64,000 nt of DNA from Planctomycetota bacterium. GTDB lineage: Bacteria; Planctomycetota; Planctomycetia; Pirellulales; Pirellulaceae. The DNA lies in NCBI GenBank assembly GCA_026692865.1, contig JAPLNI010000053.1:186001-250000 (forward strand), given 5' to 3'. The notes beneath the pieces are model-generated. The model had not been told where the DNA came from. It made no database searches and saw only the letters and a program-made list of their open reading frames with translations. Both the position numbers and the translations under genes were made by a program. Shown here in pieces: positions 56,676-64,000 of this stretch. The stretch's first letter is position 1. Every line of letters begins with the position of its first letter.

Positions 56676-58049
56676 ATGATGAATTGGTTCCGCATGACTT
56701 ACTTTCGTCAGTTCTCCGTCAGGGCTCGGGCGGCCTTTTACGTCACAACGGGATTCTTATTTTTCACAGGCTGTCCAACAGTCAAGCCTCAGACCGATAC
56801 ACCAGTTGTACAAAGCTCTTCGATATCCTCGCCGGTCCAAGTGGGCGGTGAAGCAAAGCCCACTGGTGATGCCAAGGCGATTGAGGAACTTTCATCCATT
56901 CCCTTGATTGGGATCGAGAAAGCCAAAGATGGTTCGATTCGCGGAGTTGACTACAGCCAGTGCGGCGATGGTTGGTCTAAGAGCGTTGCTTTGATTGCCA
57001 AGATTCCGACCGTGGAAACGTTAACGCTTTCCGGACCAGAGGCGACTGACGAAGCGATTGCGCCGCTCGCAAACCACCCGGGTTTAAGGATCTTTCGGAT
57101 TGCTCAGACAGGAATTACCGATGCGGGGGTTGCGATGCTTGCCAAACTGTCTCGGATTGAGGACATCAATTTAGATCGTTGTGAAATCTCGGACGACTCT
57201 TTCAAAAGTCTCTCGGAGAGTAATTCGATCAAGCGAATCAGAGCTCCTCGCACCAAGGTCACCGATGTTGGACTTGGTTATTTGAAGGATACAAAGCAGC
57301 TTGAGCTTCTCAACTTTTCTGATTGTCTTGCAGTCAGCGATAGCGGAGTCGAATCGTTGAAGGGGCTTACTAAGATGCGAAACATTTCGCTTTGGGGAAA
57401 TCGCATTACGGATGCTGGTTTGGTACACCTGTCGGAAATGACCGATATGGCTGCGATTGATTTCCAGGATTGCGGCATTACGGACGCTGGCTTTAAATCG
57501 CTGGCCGGGATGTCCAAGCTGAAAGAACTTTCCGTCTTTCGCAATCAAGTTGGCAACGGTGTCTTGGAAGCCATGAGCGGATGCAAGCAGCTAACCAAGC
57601 TGAACTTTCGAGATACCAAGGTCACAAGCCAAGGGATCGCCGATTTTATTGAAATGTATCCAAACGCGAAGTTGCTGGATTTGAGCGAAACGCGAATCAA
57701 CGACAAAGCCCTTGCTGCGATCGCCAAGCTTCCAAATTTAGAGGACTTGAATTTGTGGCATACGCGAGTGACCGACGAAGGAATTGCTCTGCTGGTCGAC
57801 ATGAAATTGAAGCGGCTCAATTTGGACGACATTACTGGTATTGGTGATGGTGCAACCGAGCATTTGGCAAAGATGACTAGCCTAGAGTTTTTACACCTCG
57901 GGAAAACTGGCGTGACCGACGAGGGCCTTAAAAAGCTTGAGACGCTTGTGAATTTGACCGAGATCAATTTGAACAACACAGCTCTGACAAAGAAGGCGGT
58001 CGACGAATTACAGGCAAAATTACCAAAGCTTAAGAAGGTGACTTTCTAG
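56676..58049 (+). CDS. Leucine-rich repeat lipoprotein
   Basis: A 457-aa lipoprotein. The signal ends FFTGC, giving lipidated Cys33. From about residue 80 to the end it consists of LRR units of about 24 residues: LRIFRIAQTGITDAGVAMLA, MRNISLWGNRITDAGLVHLS, LEDLNLWHTRVTDEGIALLV and others, with the IT-D(A/E)G-(V/L/F) signature of the planctomycete repeat subfamily. Probably a periplasmic or surface adhesion/scaffold protein. No enzymatic part. Confidence 0.9.
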   Translation: MMNWFRMTYFRQFSVRARAAFYVTTGFLFFTGCPTVKPQTDTPVVQSSSISSPVQVGGEAKPTGDAKAIEELSSIPLIGIEKAKDGSIRGVDYSQCGDGWSKSVALIAKIPTVETLTLSGPEATDEAIAPLANHPGLRIFRIAQTGITDAGVAMLAKLSRIEDINLDRCEISDDSFKSLSESNSIKRIRAPRTKVTDVGLGYLKDTKQLELLNFSDCLAVSDSGVESLKGLTKMRNISLWGNRITDAGLVHLSEMTDMAAIDFQDCGITDAGFKSLAGMSKLKELSVFRNQVGNGVLEAMSGCKQLTKLNFRDTKVTSQGIADFIEMYPNAKLLDLSETRINDKALAAIAKLPNLEDLNLWHTRVTDEGIALLVDMKLKRLNLDDITGIGDGATEHLAKMTSLEFLHLGKTGVTDEGLKKLETLVNLTEINLNNTALTKKAVDELQAKLPKLKKVTF

Positions 58050-58476
58050 TTGTTCGCCAAGCTTTGCTCTTGTTGTCGCATGGCTTACATTGCTCAGCTT
58101 TCGGTTAAAAGAAAGAGCGATTTTTCCTGAGCCGGAAACGCTAATGCCGGCGGCTCAAGTCCAACGTAGTGAACCTAGAACACTAGCCGAGTTCAAAAGG
58201 CTAACCACCTGCATGCGCAGGAACATCCAATGATACGGCTGGGAATCGTAACGGAACAAACGTGTAAGACATTTGGGTAGTGCAATCGCTAATCTGCAAA
58301 AAGCGGATCGCCAGCGATCTTTAGTTCATCTGTTTTGGAAAGCTGGAACGGTTGGGCAAGACCTCTTGTGAAAATGCTAGACTTGTCACCACGGTTTCGC
58401 ATAACATATAACGTCTCGTAACGACATGTAGTTGGAGTGGAATAGGCGATACGAGACATTTGCACGGGTGAGCGTC
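58050..58476. other. Intergenic region with a small GAGCCG-like hairpin
   Basis: 427 bp without a convincing gene. TGAGCCG (58128-58134) and CGGCGGCTCA (58148-58157) form a short hairpin similar to the outer arms of the GAGCCG family. No promoter or RNA gene was recognised. Confidence 0.4.
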
Positions 58477-58725
58477 ATGTGGGTTCGAGAGATGTTGGCG
58501 AATACATTTGTGCAGGCTGGGTTGAGCTTGCTAGGTTTGATGATCGTTTCCGCTGTGGCATATTTTGTCGTGGTAAGGTTGCGCGATTCCTCCCATGAAG
58601 ACCAGAAAACCGCTGAAGACCTCATGAAGAATTTCGAGGAAATGCGACAGGAGGGTGACATAGACGAGAAAGAATTCCGAAACATACAACTGTTGTTGCA
58701 GAAGGATCAACAGGGCTTGTCGTAG
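58477..58725 (+). CDS. Small membrane protein with SHOCT-like tail
   Basis: An 82-aa protein starting MWVREMLANTF. One membrane helix is clear (AGLSLLGLMIVSAVAYFVVV, about residues 14-35) and the acidic tail AEDLMKNFEEMRQEGDIDEK looks like a short SHOCT-type oligomerisation motif. The ATG at 58477 is chosen over a TTG 45 bp upstream, as GGGTGAG precedes it. Function unknown; precedes clpX on the same strand. Confidence 0.7.
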   Translation: MWVREMLANTFVQAGLSLLGLMIVSAVAYFVVVRLRDSSHEDQKTAEDLMKNFEEMRQEGDIDEKEFRNIQLLLQKDQQGLS

Positions 58726-59015
58726 TTAGCTGCGAGTAGTTCAGTTGAACTTTGGTCAAGAAGTTTATTTTCGGAACGGTCATGACGACCATTTAGATCG
58801 GCAACCTATGCGTAGGTATATTTTCGGCTCGAAACCGCGGACATGGAAGGCCCGGTTCAGAAGGACACAAACATTCGGTAATTCGAATAGCGTGAACTTC
58901 GGACCCATCGAGCTTCCATTTCGCGTTTAACCATTTTTCATCTCGCGTATCACCAGTGCGAACAGTCGCAAGGGTGTGGTACTCGGGGCGATGGGAATAG
59001 TTTTTAGGAGTCGTT

Positions 59016-60308
59016 ATGCCTCAAGGTAAGGATGTTGTGTCGGGCCGTCGAACTGGTGGACCGGGAAGCACTAAAAAGAATGCTTTCTGCTCTTTCTGTC
59101 GCAAGAGCTACCGAGATGTAGGTCCATTGGTCGAGGGTCCTGGAGATGTTTACATCTGTGGCGAATGCATTGAACTGTGCCAGTCGATCTTGGATCAAGA
59201 AACCAAGCGTCGTGGGCCATCGAAGAAGCTTTTCAATGACATTCCTACCCCACGTGATATCGTCGCTCACTTGGACGAATATGTGATTGGCCAGACCGGT
59301 ACCAAACGCACGCTCGCTGTTGCCGTTCACAATCACTACAAACGCCTAACTGCCGATTGGCAAGGCTCGGACGTAGAAATCGAAAAGTCTAACATTCTTT
59401 TGTGTGGGCCAACCGGAAGCGGAAAAACGCTTCTCGCGAGGACTCTAGCTAAGATGCTCAATGTTCCGTTCGCGATTGGCGACGCCACGACTCTTACCGA
59501 GGCTGGCTACGTCGGCGAAGATGTCGAAAACTTGCTGCTCAAACTCTTACACGCAGCAGATTTTGACCTTGAGTCGGCTCAACGCGGAATCCTCTACATC
59601 GACGAAATCGATAAGATTGGGAAGACCAGCCAAAACGTTTCGATCACACGTGACGTTTCCGGCGAAGGTGTTCAACAGGCTCTTTTGAAAATGCTTGAGG
59701 GAACCGTAGCAAACGTTCCGCCTCAAGGTGGTCGAAAGCACCCTGAGCAGCAGTTCATCCAAATGGACACGACAAATATCTTGTTCATCTGCGGTGGTAC
59801 ATTTGTTGGCGTCGAAGAGATCATTCGCAAGCGGCTTGGCAAGAAGACGCTTGGATTCGGTCAAGTCGGCAGCCATAAAGAAGAAGCGGATACGGCTTCC
59901 GTTTTGACCCAGGTTAACTCGGATGACATTCTCGAGTTTGGATTAATTCCAGAATTGATCGGTCGTTTGCCAGTGGTCACCTCGCTTGCTCCCTTGGATG
60001 AAGCAGGTCTGATTAAAGTTCTGAGCGAACCAAAGAACGCGTTACTTAAGCAATATCAAGCCTTGTTCGGCATGGAAAATTGCGAGCTTCACTTCACCGA
60101 CGCCGCACTCAAGTCGATCGCTAACAAAGCGACTGTAAAAAGTGTTGGAGCTCGAGGATTACGAGGCATCGTTGAAGAAGCGATGCTTGACATCATGTTC
60201 GAGCTTCCTGACCAAGAAGAAGGGACTTCCTACACGATCGATGCAGACTCAGTCAGCGGAACTCTGGTGCATCGCAAGGCTGCTCCAAAGCGAAAAGAAT
60301 CAGCTTAG
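59016..60308 (+). CDS. clpX: ATP-dependent Clp protease ATP-binding subunit ClpX
   Basis: AAA+ unfoldase (430 aa) that feeds substrates to ClpP. An N-terminal zinc-binding domain has Cys25, Cys28, Cys48 and Cys51; Walker A is [12 protein letters not shown] (about 130-140), Walker [12 protein letters not shown], and the sensor-2 region [18 protein letters not shown] lies five bases before the ATG. clpP is not adjacent. A strong terminator hairpin follows. Confidence 0.97.
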   Translation: MPQGKDVVSGRRTGGPGSTKKNAFCSFCRKSYRDVGPLVEGPGDVYICGECIELCQSILDQETKRRGPSKKLFNDIPTPRDIVAHLDEYVIGQTGTKRTLAVAVHNHYKRLTADWQGSDVEIEKSNILLCGPTGSGKTLLARTLAKMLNVPFAIGDATTLTEAGYVGEDVENLLLKLLHAADFDLESAQRGILYIDEIDKIGKTSQNVSITRDVSGEGVQQALLKMLEGTVANVPPQGGRKHPEQQFIQMDTTNILFICGGTFVGVEEIIRKRLGKKTLGFGQVGSHKEEADTASVLTQVNSDDILEFGLIPELIGRLPVVTSLAPLDEAGLIKVLSEPKNALLKQYQALFGMENCELHFTDAALKSIANKATVKSVGARGLRGIVEEAMLDIMFELPDQEEGTSYTIDADSVSGTLVHRKAAPKRKESA

Positions 60309-60340
60309 TAACAGTTTTTTCTAACGGTCTTACTATCTAA

Positions 60341-60380
60341 ACACGTCACTCGGCAAGCTTTCGAGTGACGTGTTTTCGTT
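60341..60380 (+). terminator. Intrinsic terminator-like hairpin downstream of clpX
   Basis: AACACGTCACTCG (60341-60353) and CGAGTGACGTGTT (60363-60375) form a perfect 13-bp stem with a 9-nt loop, followed by TTCG. The T-run is short. A second hairpin GGCTGGCC/GGCCAGCC lies at 60401-60421. Confidence 0.75.
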
Positions 60381-60553
60381 GGTACGTGGTTGCTTGATGG
60401 GCTGGCCCAGGAGGCCAGCCTCTCCGCAGGCTGACTGAATTCTTCCAAGGTGCAAGTGCTCGCGCCGTGAAGCTTTCGGTCCGATAGAATGGGGGCGATC
60501 GCAATTGGTTGCGATTTAGCTACTTCAATTTACTACCAATTGGTTGACCGCGA

Positions 60554-61291
60554 ATGAGTACGAAAAAGCCAGCGATCGAGACCACTCTTCGAATTCCTGG
60601 AGCATGGGGGAGCTTTGAAGAAATTTCAGATCGACTACCGAAAGGTTACTCGATGTGCGAGGAAGGCTTGGCGATGCCTGACGGGCATGTGATCGAAATG
60701 TTCCCGATGAAACCTGATAAAAAATTCGCTGGAATCTTCGAAAGCTCTTGCCGCAGGCCAGCAACCGCCGACGAGCTGGCGATAGTGAATCGCTACACGG
60801 TGAACCTCGGTTTGATAGGTCCTGGCGGTTCTATGAAAGCTGCACAAACGATGATGAAAGCAGGTGCCGCAATTGTTCAAACGGGGGCCGCCGGAGTCTT
60901 CATCGACAATAGTATGCTCGCACACGGAGCAACTCTCTGGACAGAGATTTCCACGGTCTGCGATATCGAGGCCATCAGTTTTGCCTTCGTGGGAGTGATT
61001 CGCGGCAAATCAGAAGTCCGAACGATGGGGATGAATGTTCTTGGGAAGCCAGACCTAACGATGAGTCGCCAAGACTTCAACGAGAACACCGATTCGATGA
61101 TTGATTTGATCCGTTATGTCTGCAGCACAGAAAAACCAATTGGTGATCGTCACATCATTGCGATGGAAATGGGGGCGCAGTTTCAATCACGAATTGTTGA
61201 TACCGATGACGCACCTGTTGGAAGCCACCTGCATAACCCGTTCGGTCGCTTGCAGTTGGTGAATCTCAAAGCAATTGGTGAAAGCAATTGA
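60554..61291 (+). CDS. DUF4261-like hypothetical protein
   Basis: A 245-aa cytoplasmic protein. AAQTMMKAGAAIVQTGAAGVF and VRTMGMNVLGKPDLTMSRQD resemble the DUF4261 family (glycine-rich 'GMxxLGKPE' phrase), sometimes linked with immunity or stress proteins, but the match is from memory only. No membrane helix, signal or catalytic motif. It lies between clpX and a toxin-antitoxin-like pair. Confidence 0.65.
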   Translation: MSTKKPAIETTLRIPGAWGSFEEISDRLPKGYSMCEEGLAMPDGHVIEMFPMKPDKKFAGIFESSCRRPATADELAIVNRYTVNLGLIGPGGSMKAAQTMMKAGAAIVQTGAAGVFIDNSMLAHGATLWTEISTVCDIEAISFAFVGVIRGKSEVRTMGMNVLGKPDLTMSRQDFNENTDSMIDLIRYVCSTEKPIGDRHIIAMEMGAQFQSRIVDTDDAPVGSHLHNPFGRLQLVNLKAIGESN

Positions 61292-61307
61292 GCTTTGTAC
61301 GCTCGAC

Positions 61308-61784
61308 TTATGACGAGGGTAAATTCTCGAGATCGATTAAGTCCTGTGGACGGCCTGAGGCTTCTTTCATTCGTCTCAGCCAAGCTAGTGATGCAAACCG
61401 GCGGCCGCTAATCCAGATTGCATCTTGGAACAAGTCAGCAACCGATGCATGTGGTAGACCTGGTACGTAGTCAAAAAGATCTACATAGCCGAATTTTGAT
61501 CCGACCATCATCAATCTGCGACCTCGCACGTACGGCAGATCTACTGGGTAGGTCTTTTCAATACCAGTAGACGGATCAATTTCTTCGCCGATCCAAAAGG
61601 CATCTATTTCTCTTAGGGCATTGGTAAGCGAAAGTTCCACTGCCGCAGTTCTCGCAAATACGATATCGATATCTTGAGTTGCTCGAATATGCCCATGAAC
61701 GATTACCGCATGTCCACCAATAACAACGGTCGGTACATTATGCTTTTCAAGTACATCTAACGCACTAAACATAGATACCGTCAT
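61308..61784 (-). CDS. Nucleotidyltransferase-fold protein (AbiEii/DUF6036-like)
   Basis: A 158-aa nucleotidyltransferase-fold protein. GGHAVIVHGHIRATQDIDIV (about 23-42) contains the GG ... TxDID signature with metal-binding Asp38 and Asp40. RRLMMVGSKFGYVDLFDYVP follows, and the C-terminus (RRMKEASGRPQDLIDLENL) resembles AbiEii/DUF6036 relatives. Its ATG overlaps the stop of the small gene upstream by four bases (ATGA), the usual arrangement of toxin-antitoxin partners. Toxin activity is inferred. Confidence 0.78.
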   Translation of the reverse strand: MTVSMFSALDVLEKHNVPTVVIGGHAVIVHGHIRATQDIDIVFARTAAVELSLTNALREIDAFWIGEEIDPSTGIEKTYPVDLPYVRGRRLMMVGSKFGYVDLFDYVPGLPHASVADLFQDAIWISGRRFASLAWLRRMKEASGRPQDLIDLENLPSS

Positions 61785-62005
61785 GGACTGTCCTTCTGTG
61801 GAGCAGAATGATGAACCGAAGTTTCGATTCTATTTTCTGGTCGGTCACGACGTTGGTGATGGTTTCGTTTCACGAAGGCAGCAAGCCCAGACGGCGATGC
61901 TCGAAGTAGCTCGAATGCGTGCTCATGAAGTCGTTCCGCCAACTCCAATCGCTCCTTGGGGCTCATTGCCAAAGCGTCTCGTTGATAAATGTGCGTCGGA
62001 TTCAT
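61781..62005 (-). CDS. Small partner gene of the nucleotidyltransferase (putative antitoxin)
   Basis: A 74-aa acidic-then-basic protein. After MNPTHIYQRDALAM comes SPKERLELAERLHEHAFELL, a helical stretch seen in small genes that precede DUF6036-like nucleotidyltransferases; the end (FVKRNHHQRRDRPENRIE) is basic. It overlaps its partner by four bases, with the smaller gene first. Antitoxin or regulator role is inferred from arrangement only. Confidence 0.6.
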   Translation of the reverse strand: MNPTHIYQRDALAMSPKERLELAERLHEHAFELLRASPSGLAAFVKRNHHQRRDRPENRIETSVHHSAPQKDSP

Positions 62006-62201
62006 TGGTGAAGTTGCGGAGTGCAGCGGATCGTACCGTACAATAAAAACTTCATTGTAGCTTGCAGAAAAAGCACCACAACTTTTCTCAAGTGCATAAC
62101 GGCTTTTCGCGTTCGAAAAAACGTACGATTCAATGGATAGTTAGTAAACAGTTTGCGAGTCTAACTAGCAAACGTTACGAGAACACACCTTTACCGAAGC
62201 A

Positions 62202-63704
62202 CTAGCGGACTTTGCATTGGAAGCGGAGAAAACCGCCCGTTCCGGGAGCAACTGTTTCGGTAATGTTCCAAGTGAGTGTACTGCTTCCCGCGTCGTTGGG
62301 TTCAACAGAGAACTGAGAAGCGATGCTGCTCTTCTGGCTATCGACGACGTATTCAAGTCGCGGTGTCAACGAGTCTTGGATCATGATGTTGGTGATCTTT
62401 TGATCGCCTGTGTTATCGAAGCGAATCGTGAAGTCGATGATATCGCCTGGTTCTGCAACTTGGTGTGAAGCGACTTTGCAAAGTCTTACGCGGTTGTTAC
62501 CGAGTTCATAGTTGAACAACTCTTGTGGTCCATCTAACGACTCGACGCTATTCGCTGCAGCGTTGTCGACTAAAACAATCAGTTGGTCAACACTGGTCCA
62601 ATTGAGAGCGGCTTGCGTCCCCTTGATGAGGAGCGGACGATCCAAATCGGTGTACTCGCCCCGTCGAATAATTGCCAAATCTTCGTACGGCTTGAAAGCG
62701 TCGCTGATGTCCAGTGCTGGGAGAATTTTTACGACTGGGATTCCACGATTTCGATCACGCAGGGCTTCGATGACTTTGACATTTGCTTCACGAACAGGCT
62801 TGTCGTTGCGCACGACGTTATTCGGAGGGAGAACATCATGCACGCGAGTCGGCTTTTGTTCTAGCAAAGTGGCTTGCGTTGCTACGGCATGTTCGCTGAG
62901 GTTAAGAGAGACAATCTTTCGAATAGATGAAAAACGGGGCGAATAGATTGGAACGCGGCAACCTGTTTGAAGCTCGACGCTTCCGGATGTTGTTTCGTAT
63001 CGAATGATCGTGTCTTCCGAGTCGAGTCCTACAACGGATAGGTCATCGCGTAATCTCGCTTGTGGATAACGATCGCCGCCGTCGTAGATAAACTCTTGCG
63101 CGTCTATGTGTCGCGTAGGGTAGGGCAGGGGAGCGCAAGAGGTTGTGCAACTGCCGCAATTCGATAGATCGCCACTGGTCGAGAATTCGGGGAAGACTGG
63201 CGAATAGCCTTCCTGTGGAGAGCAGCATTTTCCGCCACATCCGACGTGGGCCGGACGTACCTGTCCAGGAGCAGTTCCGTTCATCGGTACAGGCCTGGTA
63301 GATGGCATCATCGTCGAAACCGGTAGCAGATGCGCCGGAATTCTTTGCGTGTTGATGGCTGGATCGCCCTGTAGCGAGTTCGCAGAGACTATTGGCGGTG
63401 GATTTCGTGAACTGATCTCTTCGTAGCCGACTGTTTGAACGGTTGACGCATGCTGGAGTGCGTTCGGTGCATCGGTTTGTTCTGGCTGGGAAGCGATGTT
63501 GGATTGCCGCTGTGATTTCTGAACAGGCGTGGCAGCCGCACTTGCTCGTCGCATCGAATGCGAGGCATTGTGGGAAGAGTCTTGGTTTACCAGCGAACGG
63601 GAGCAGCCGACTTGCGCGACGAAAAGAATCGTAGCAACAAGTACCAAAGTCATTGTCAACGATTCGACATGGGAAGGTAAAGACTTATTGATTGTTCGAA
63701 GCAT
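62202..63704 (-). CDS. DUF11-domain lipoprotein
   Basis: An envelope lipoprotein of 500 aa. TLVLVATILFVAQVGC ends in a lipobox, so Cys34 is probably lipidated. Residues about 40-160 are low-complexity; a Cys-rich patch follows (HVGCGGKCCSPQEG, NCGSCTTSCAP). A DUF11-type beta-sandwich is at the C-terminus (about 405-495, EPGDIIDFTIRFDNTGDQKI). The start overlaps the preceding gene by 20 bp. Such proteins are common in planctomycete envelopes; function unknown. Confidence 0.85.
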   Translation of the reverse strand: MLRTINKSLPSHVESLTMTLVLVATILFVAQVGCSRSLVNQDSSHNASHSMRRASAAATPVQKSQRQSNIASQPEQTDAPNALQHASTVQTVGYEEISSRNPPPIVSANSLQGDPAINTQRIPAHLLPVSTMMPSTRPVPMNGTAPGQVRPAHVGCGGKCCSPQEGYSPVFPEFSTSGDLSNCGSCTTSCAPLPYPTRHIDAQEFIYDGGDRYPQARLRDDLSVVGLDSEDTIIRYETTSGSVELQTGCRVPIYSPRFSSIRKIVSLNLSEHAVATQATLLEQKPTRVHDVLPPNNVVRNDKPVREANVKVIEALRDRNRGIPVVKILPALDISDAFKPYEDLAIIRRGEYTDLDRPLLIKGTQAALNWTSVDQLIVLVDNAAANSVESLDGPQELFNYELGNNRVRLCKVASHQVAEPGDIIDFTIRFDNTGDQKITNIMIQDSLTPRLEYVVDSQKSSIASQFSVEPNDAGSSTLTWNITETVAPGTGGFLRFQCKVR

Positions 63705-64000
63705 CGCTTAACGTCTTTCCCTTCGGGAGGTTCTTGATGGGGAGCCATGGAGGCGAACCGAATACAAAATGTTCCGCTTCAGGACCTTCAATGACGTTGG
63801 GGATACGCGAGCCAATGCGCAGGATCGCCAAAGGTCGACCGTAGTAGTCCGCCGTTCTAAGGCTATCTTCGGCAACGGTGATGTCGAAGACGCGTTGAGG
63901 TCCACCGGCGTAGCTAACGGGTTCAGCGTTTGTCGAATCTTCTAGATAAATGACACGTGTTACCATGTCACCTCGGAGAGCCGCGTCAATGTCCGTTTGG
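63685..64000 (-). CDS. C-terminal part of a hypothetical envelope protein (runs off right edge)
   Basis: The frame stays open to the window edge and ends at 63685. The visible 104 residues read QTDIDAALRGDMVTRVIYLE, then AILRIGSRIPNVIEGPEAEH and FVFGSPPWLPIKNLPKGKTL. It lies directly before the DUF11 lipoprotein gene with a 20-bp overlap, so the two are probably cotranscribed. Function unknown; an internal ATG at 63966 exists but is unlikely to be the true start. Confidence 0.65.
   Translation of the reverse strand, partial: QTDIDAALRGDMVTRVIYLEDSTNAEPVSYAGGPQRVFDITVAEDSLRTADYYGRPLAILRIGSRIPNVIEGPEAEHFVFGSPPWLPIKNLPKGKTLSDASNNQ

Noticed and set aside
58745-58930. 61-codon frame between the small membrane protein and clpX
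   Set aside because: TTG start, basic and low-quality composition, and no known family.

Overview
The window looks like chromosome of a planctomycete, most likely in or near the Pirellulales. The signs are a DUF1559 protein with a prepilin N-terminus, several Cys-anchored lipoproteins with planctomycete-type C-terminal domains (DUF11, leucine-rich repeats, PA14), two sulfotransferases, a YncE-like propeller/phosphoesterase protein, a lone flhA, and housekeeping genes scattered singly among hypothetical genes. This placement is inferred from gene content only. No rRNA or tRNA gene was seen.

Layout. 1-5 kb: sulfate ABC transporter genes sbp-cysT-cysW on the minus strand and a GAF-AAA+-Fis sigma54 activator. 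5-13 kb: a DUF1559 protein, an oxidoreductase, a repeat-rich stretch, a sulfotransferase/glycosyltransferase/TPR fusion, a lipoprotein and a second sulfotransferase. 13-24 kb: flhA, a methyltransferase, a response regulator, DUF423, a tight permease-NYN-ABC cluster, a Flp pilin, a PlsC-type acyltransferase and galE. 24-31 kb: xerD, two dehydrogenases, two paralogous zinc-ribbon membrane proteins, rpmB, gatC, rplS. 31-43 kb: the phosphoesterase, a DegT aminotransferase, serC-serA, an Nramp/solute-binding fusion and ald. 43-50 kb: an accessory island with a giant Ser/Thr-rich acidic protein, gene relics, a REP-type (Y1/HUH) transposase and several repeat families. 50-64 kb: a secreted protease, a thioesterase, a hydrolase, holA, trpB-trpA, an LRR lipoprotein, clpX, a DUF4261-like protein, a nucleotidyltransferase pair resembling a toxin-antitoxin module, and DUF11-type envelope genes.

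Two observations stand out. First, the sigma54 activator is flanked on both sides by close matches to sigma54 promoters, one firing into the sulfate transporter operon and one toward the DUF1559 gene. Each promoter has a pair of CCGT-N8-ACGG type sites spaced exactly 20 bp apart, with the nearer site centred about 93 bp upstream of the -24 element. This reads as a self-contained regulon. Second, the window holds several dispersed palindromic repeat families. One occurs as three roughly 100-bp intergenic copies and also as a perfect 25-bp inverted repeat inside a coding frame. Others surround the REP-type transposase gene, which suggests but does not prove a RAYT/REP-like relationship.
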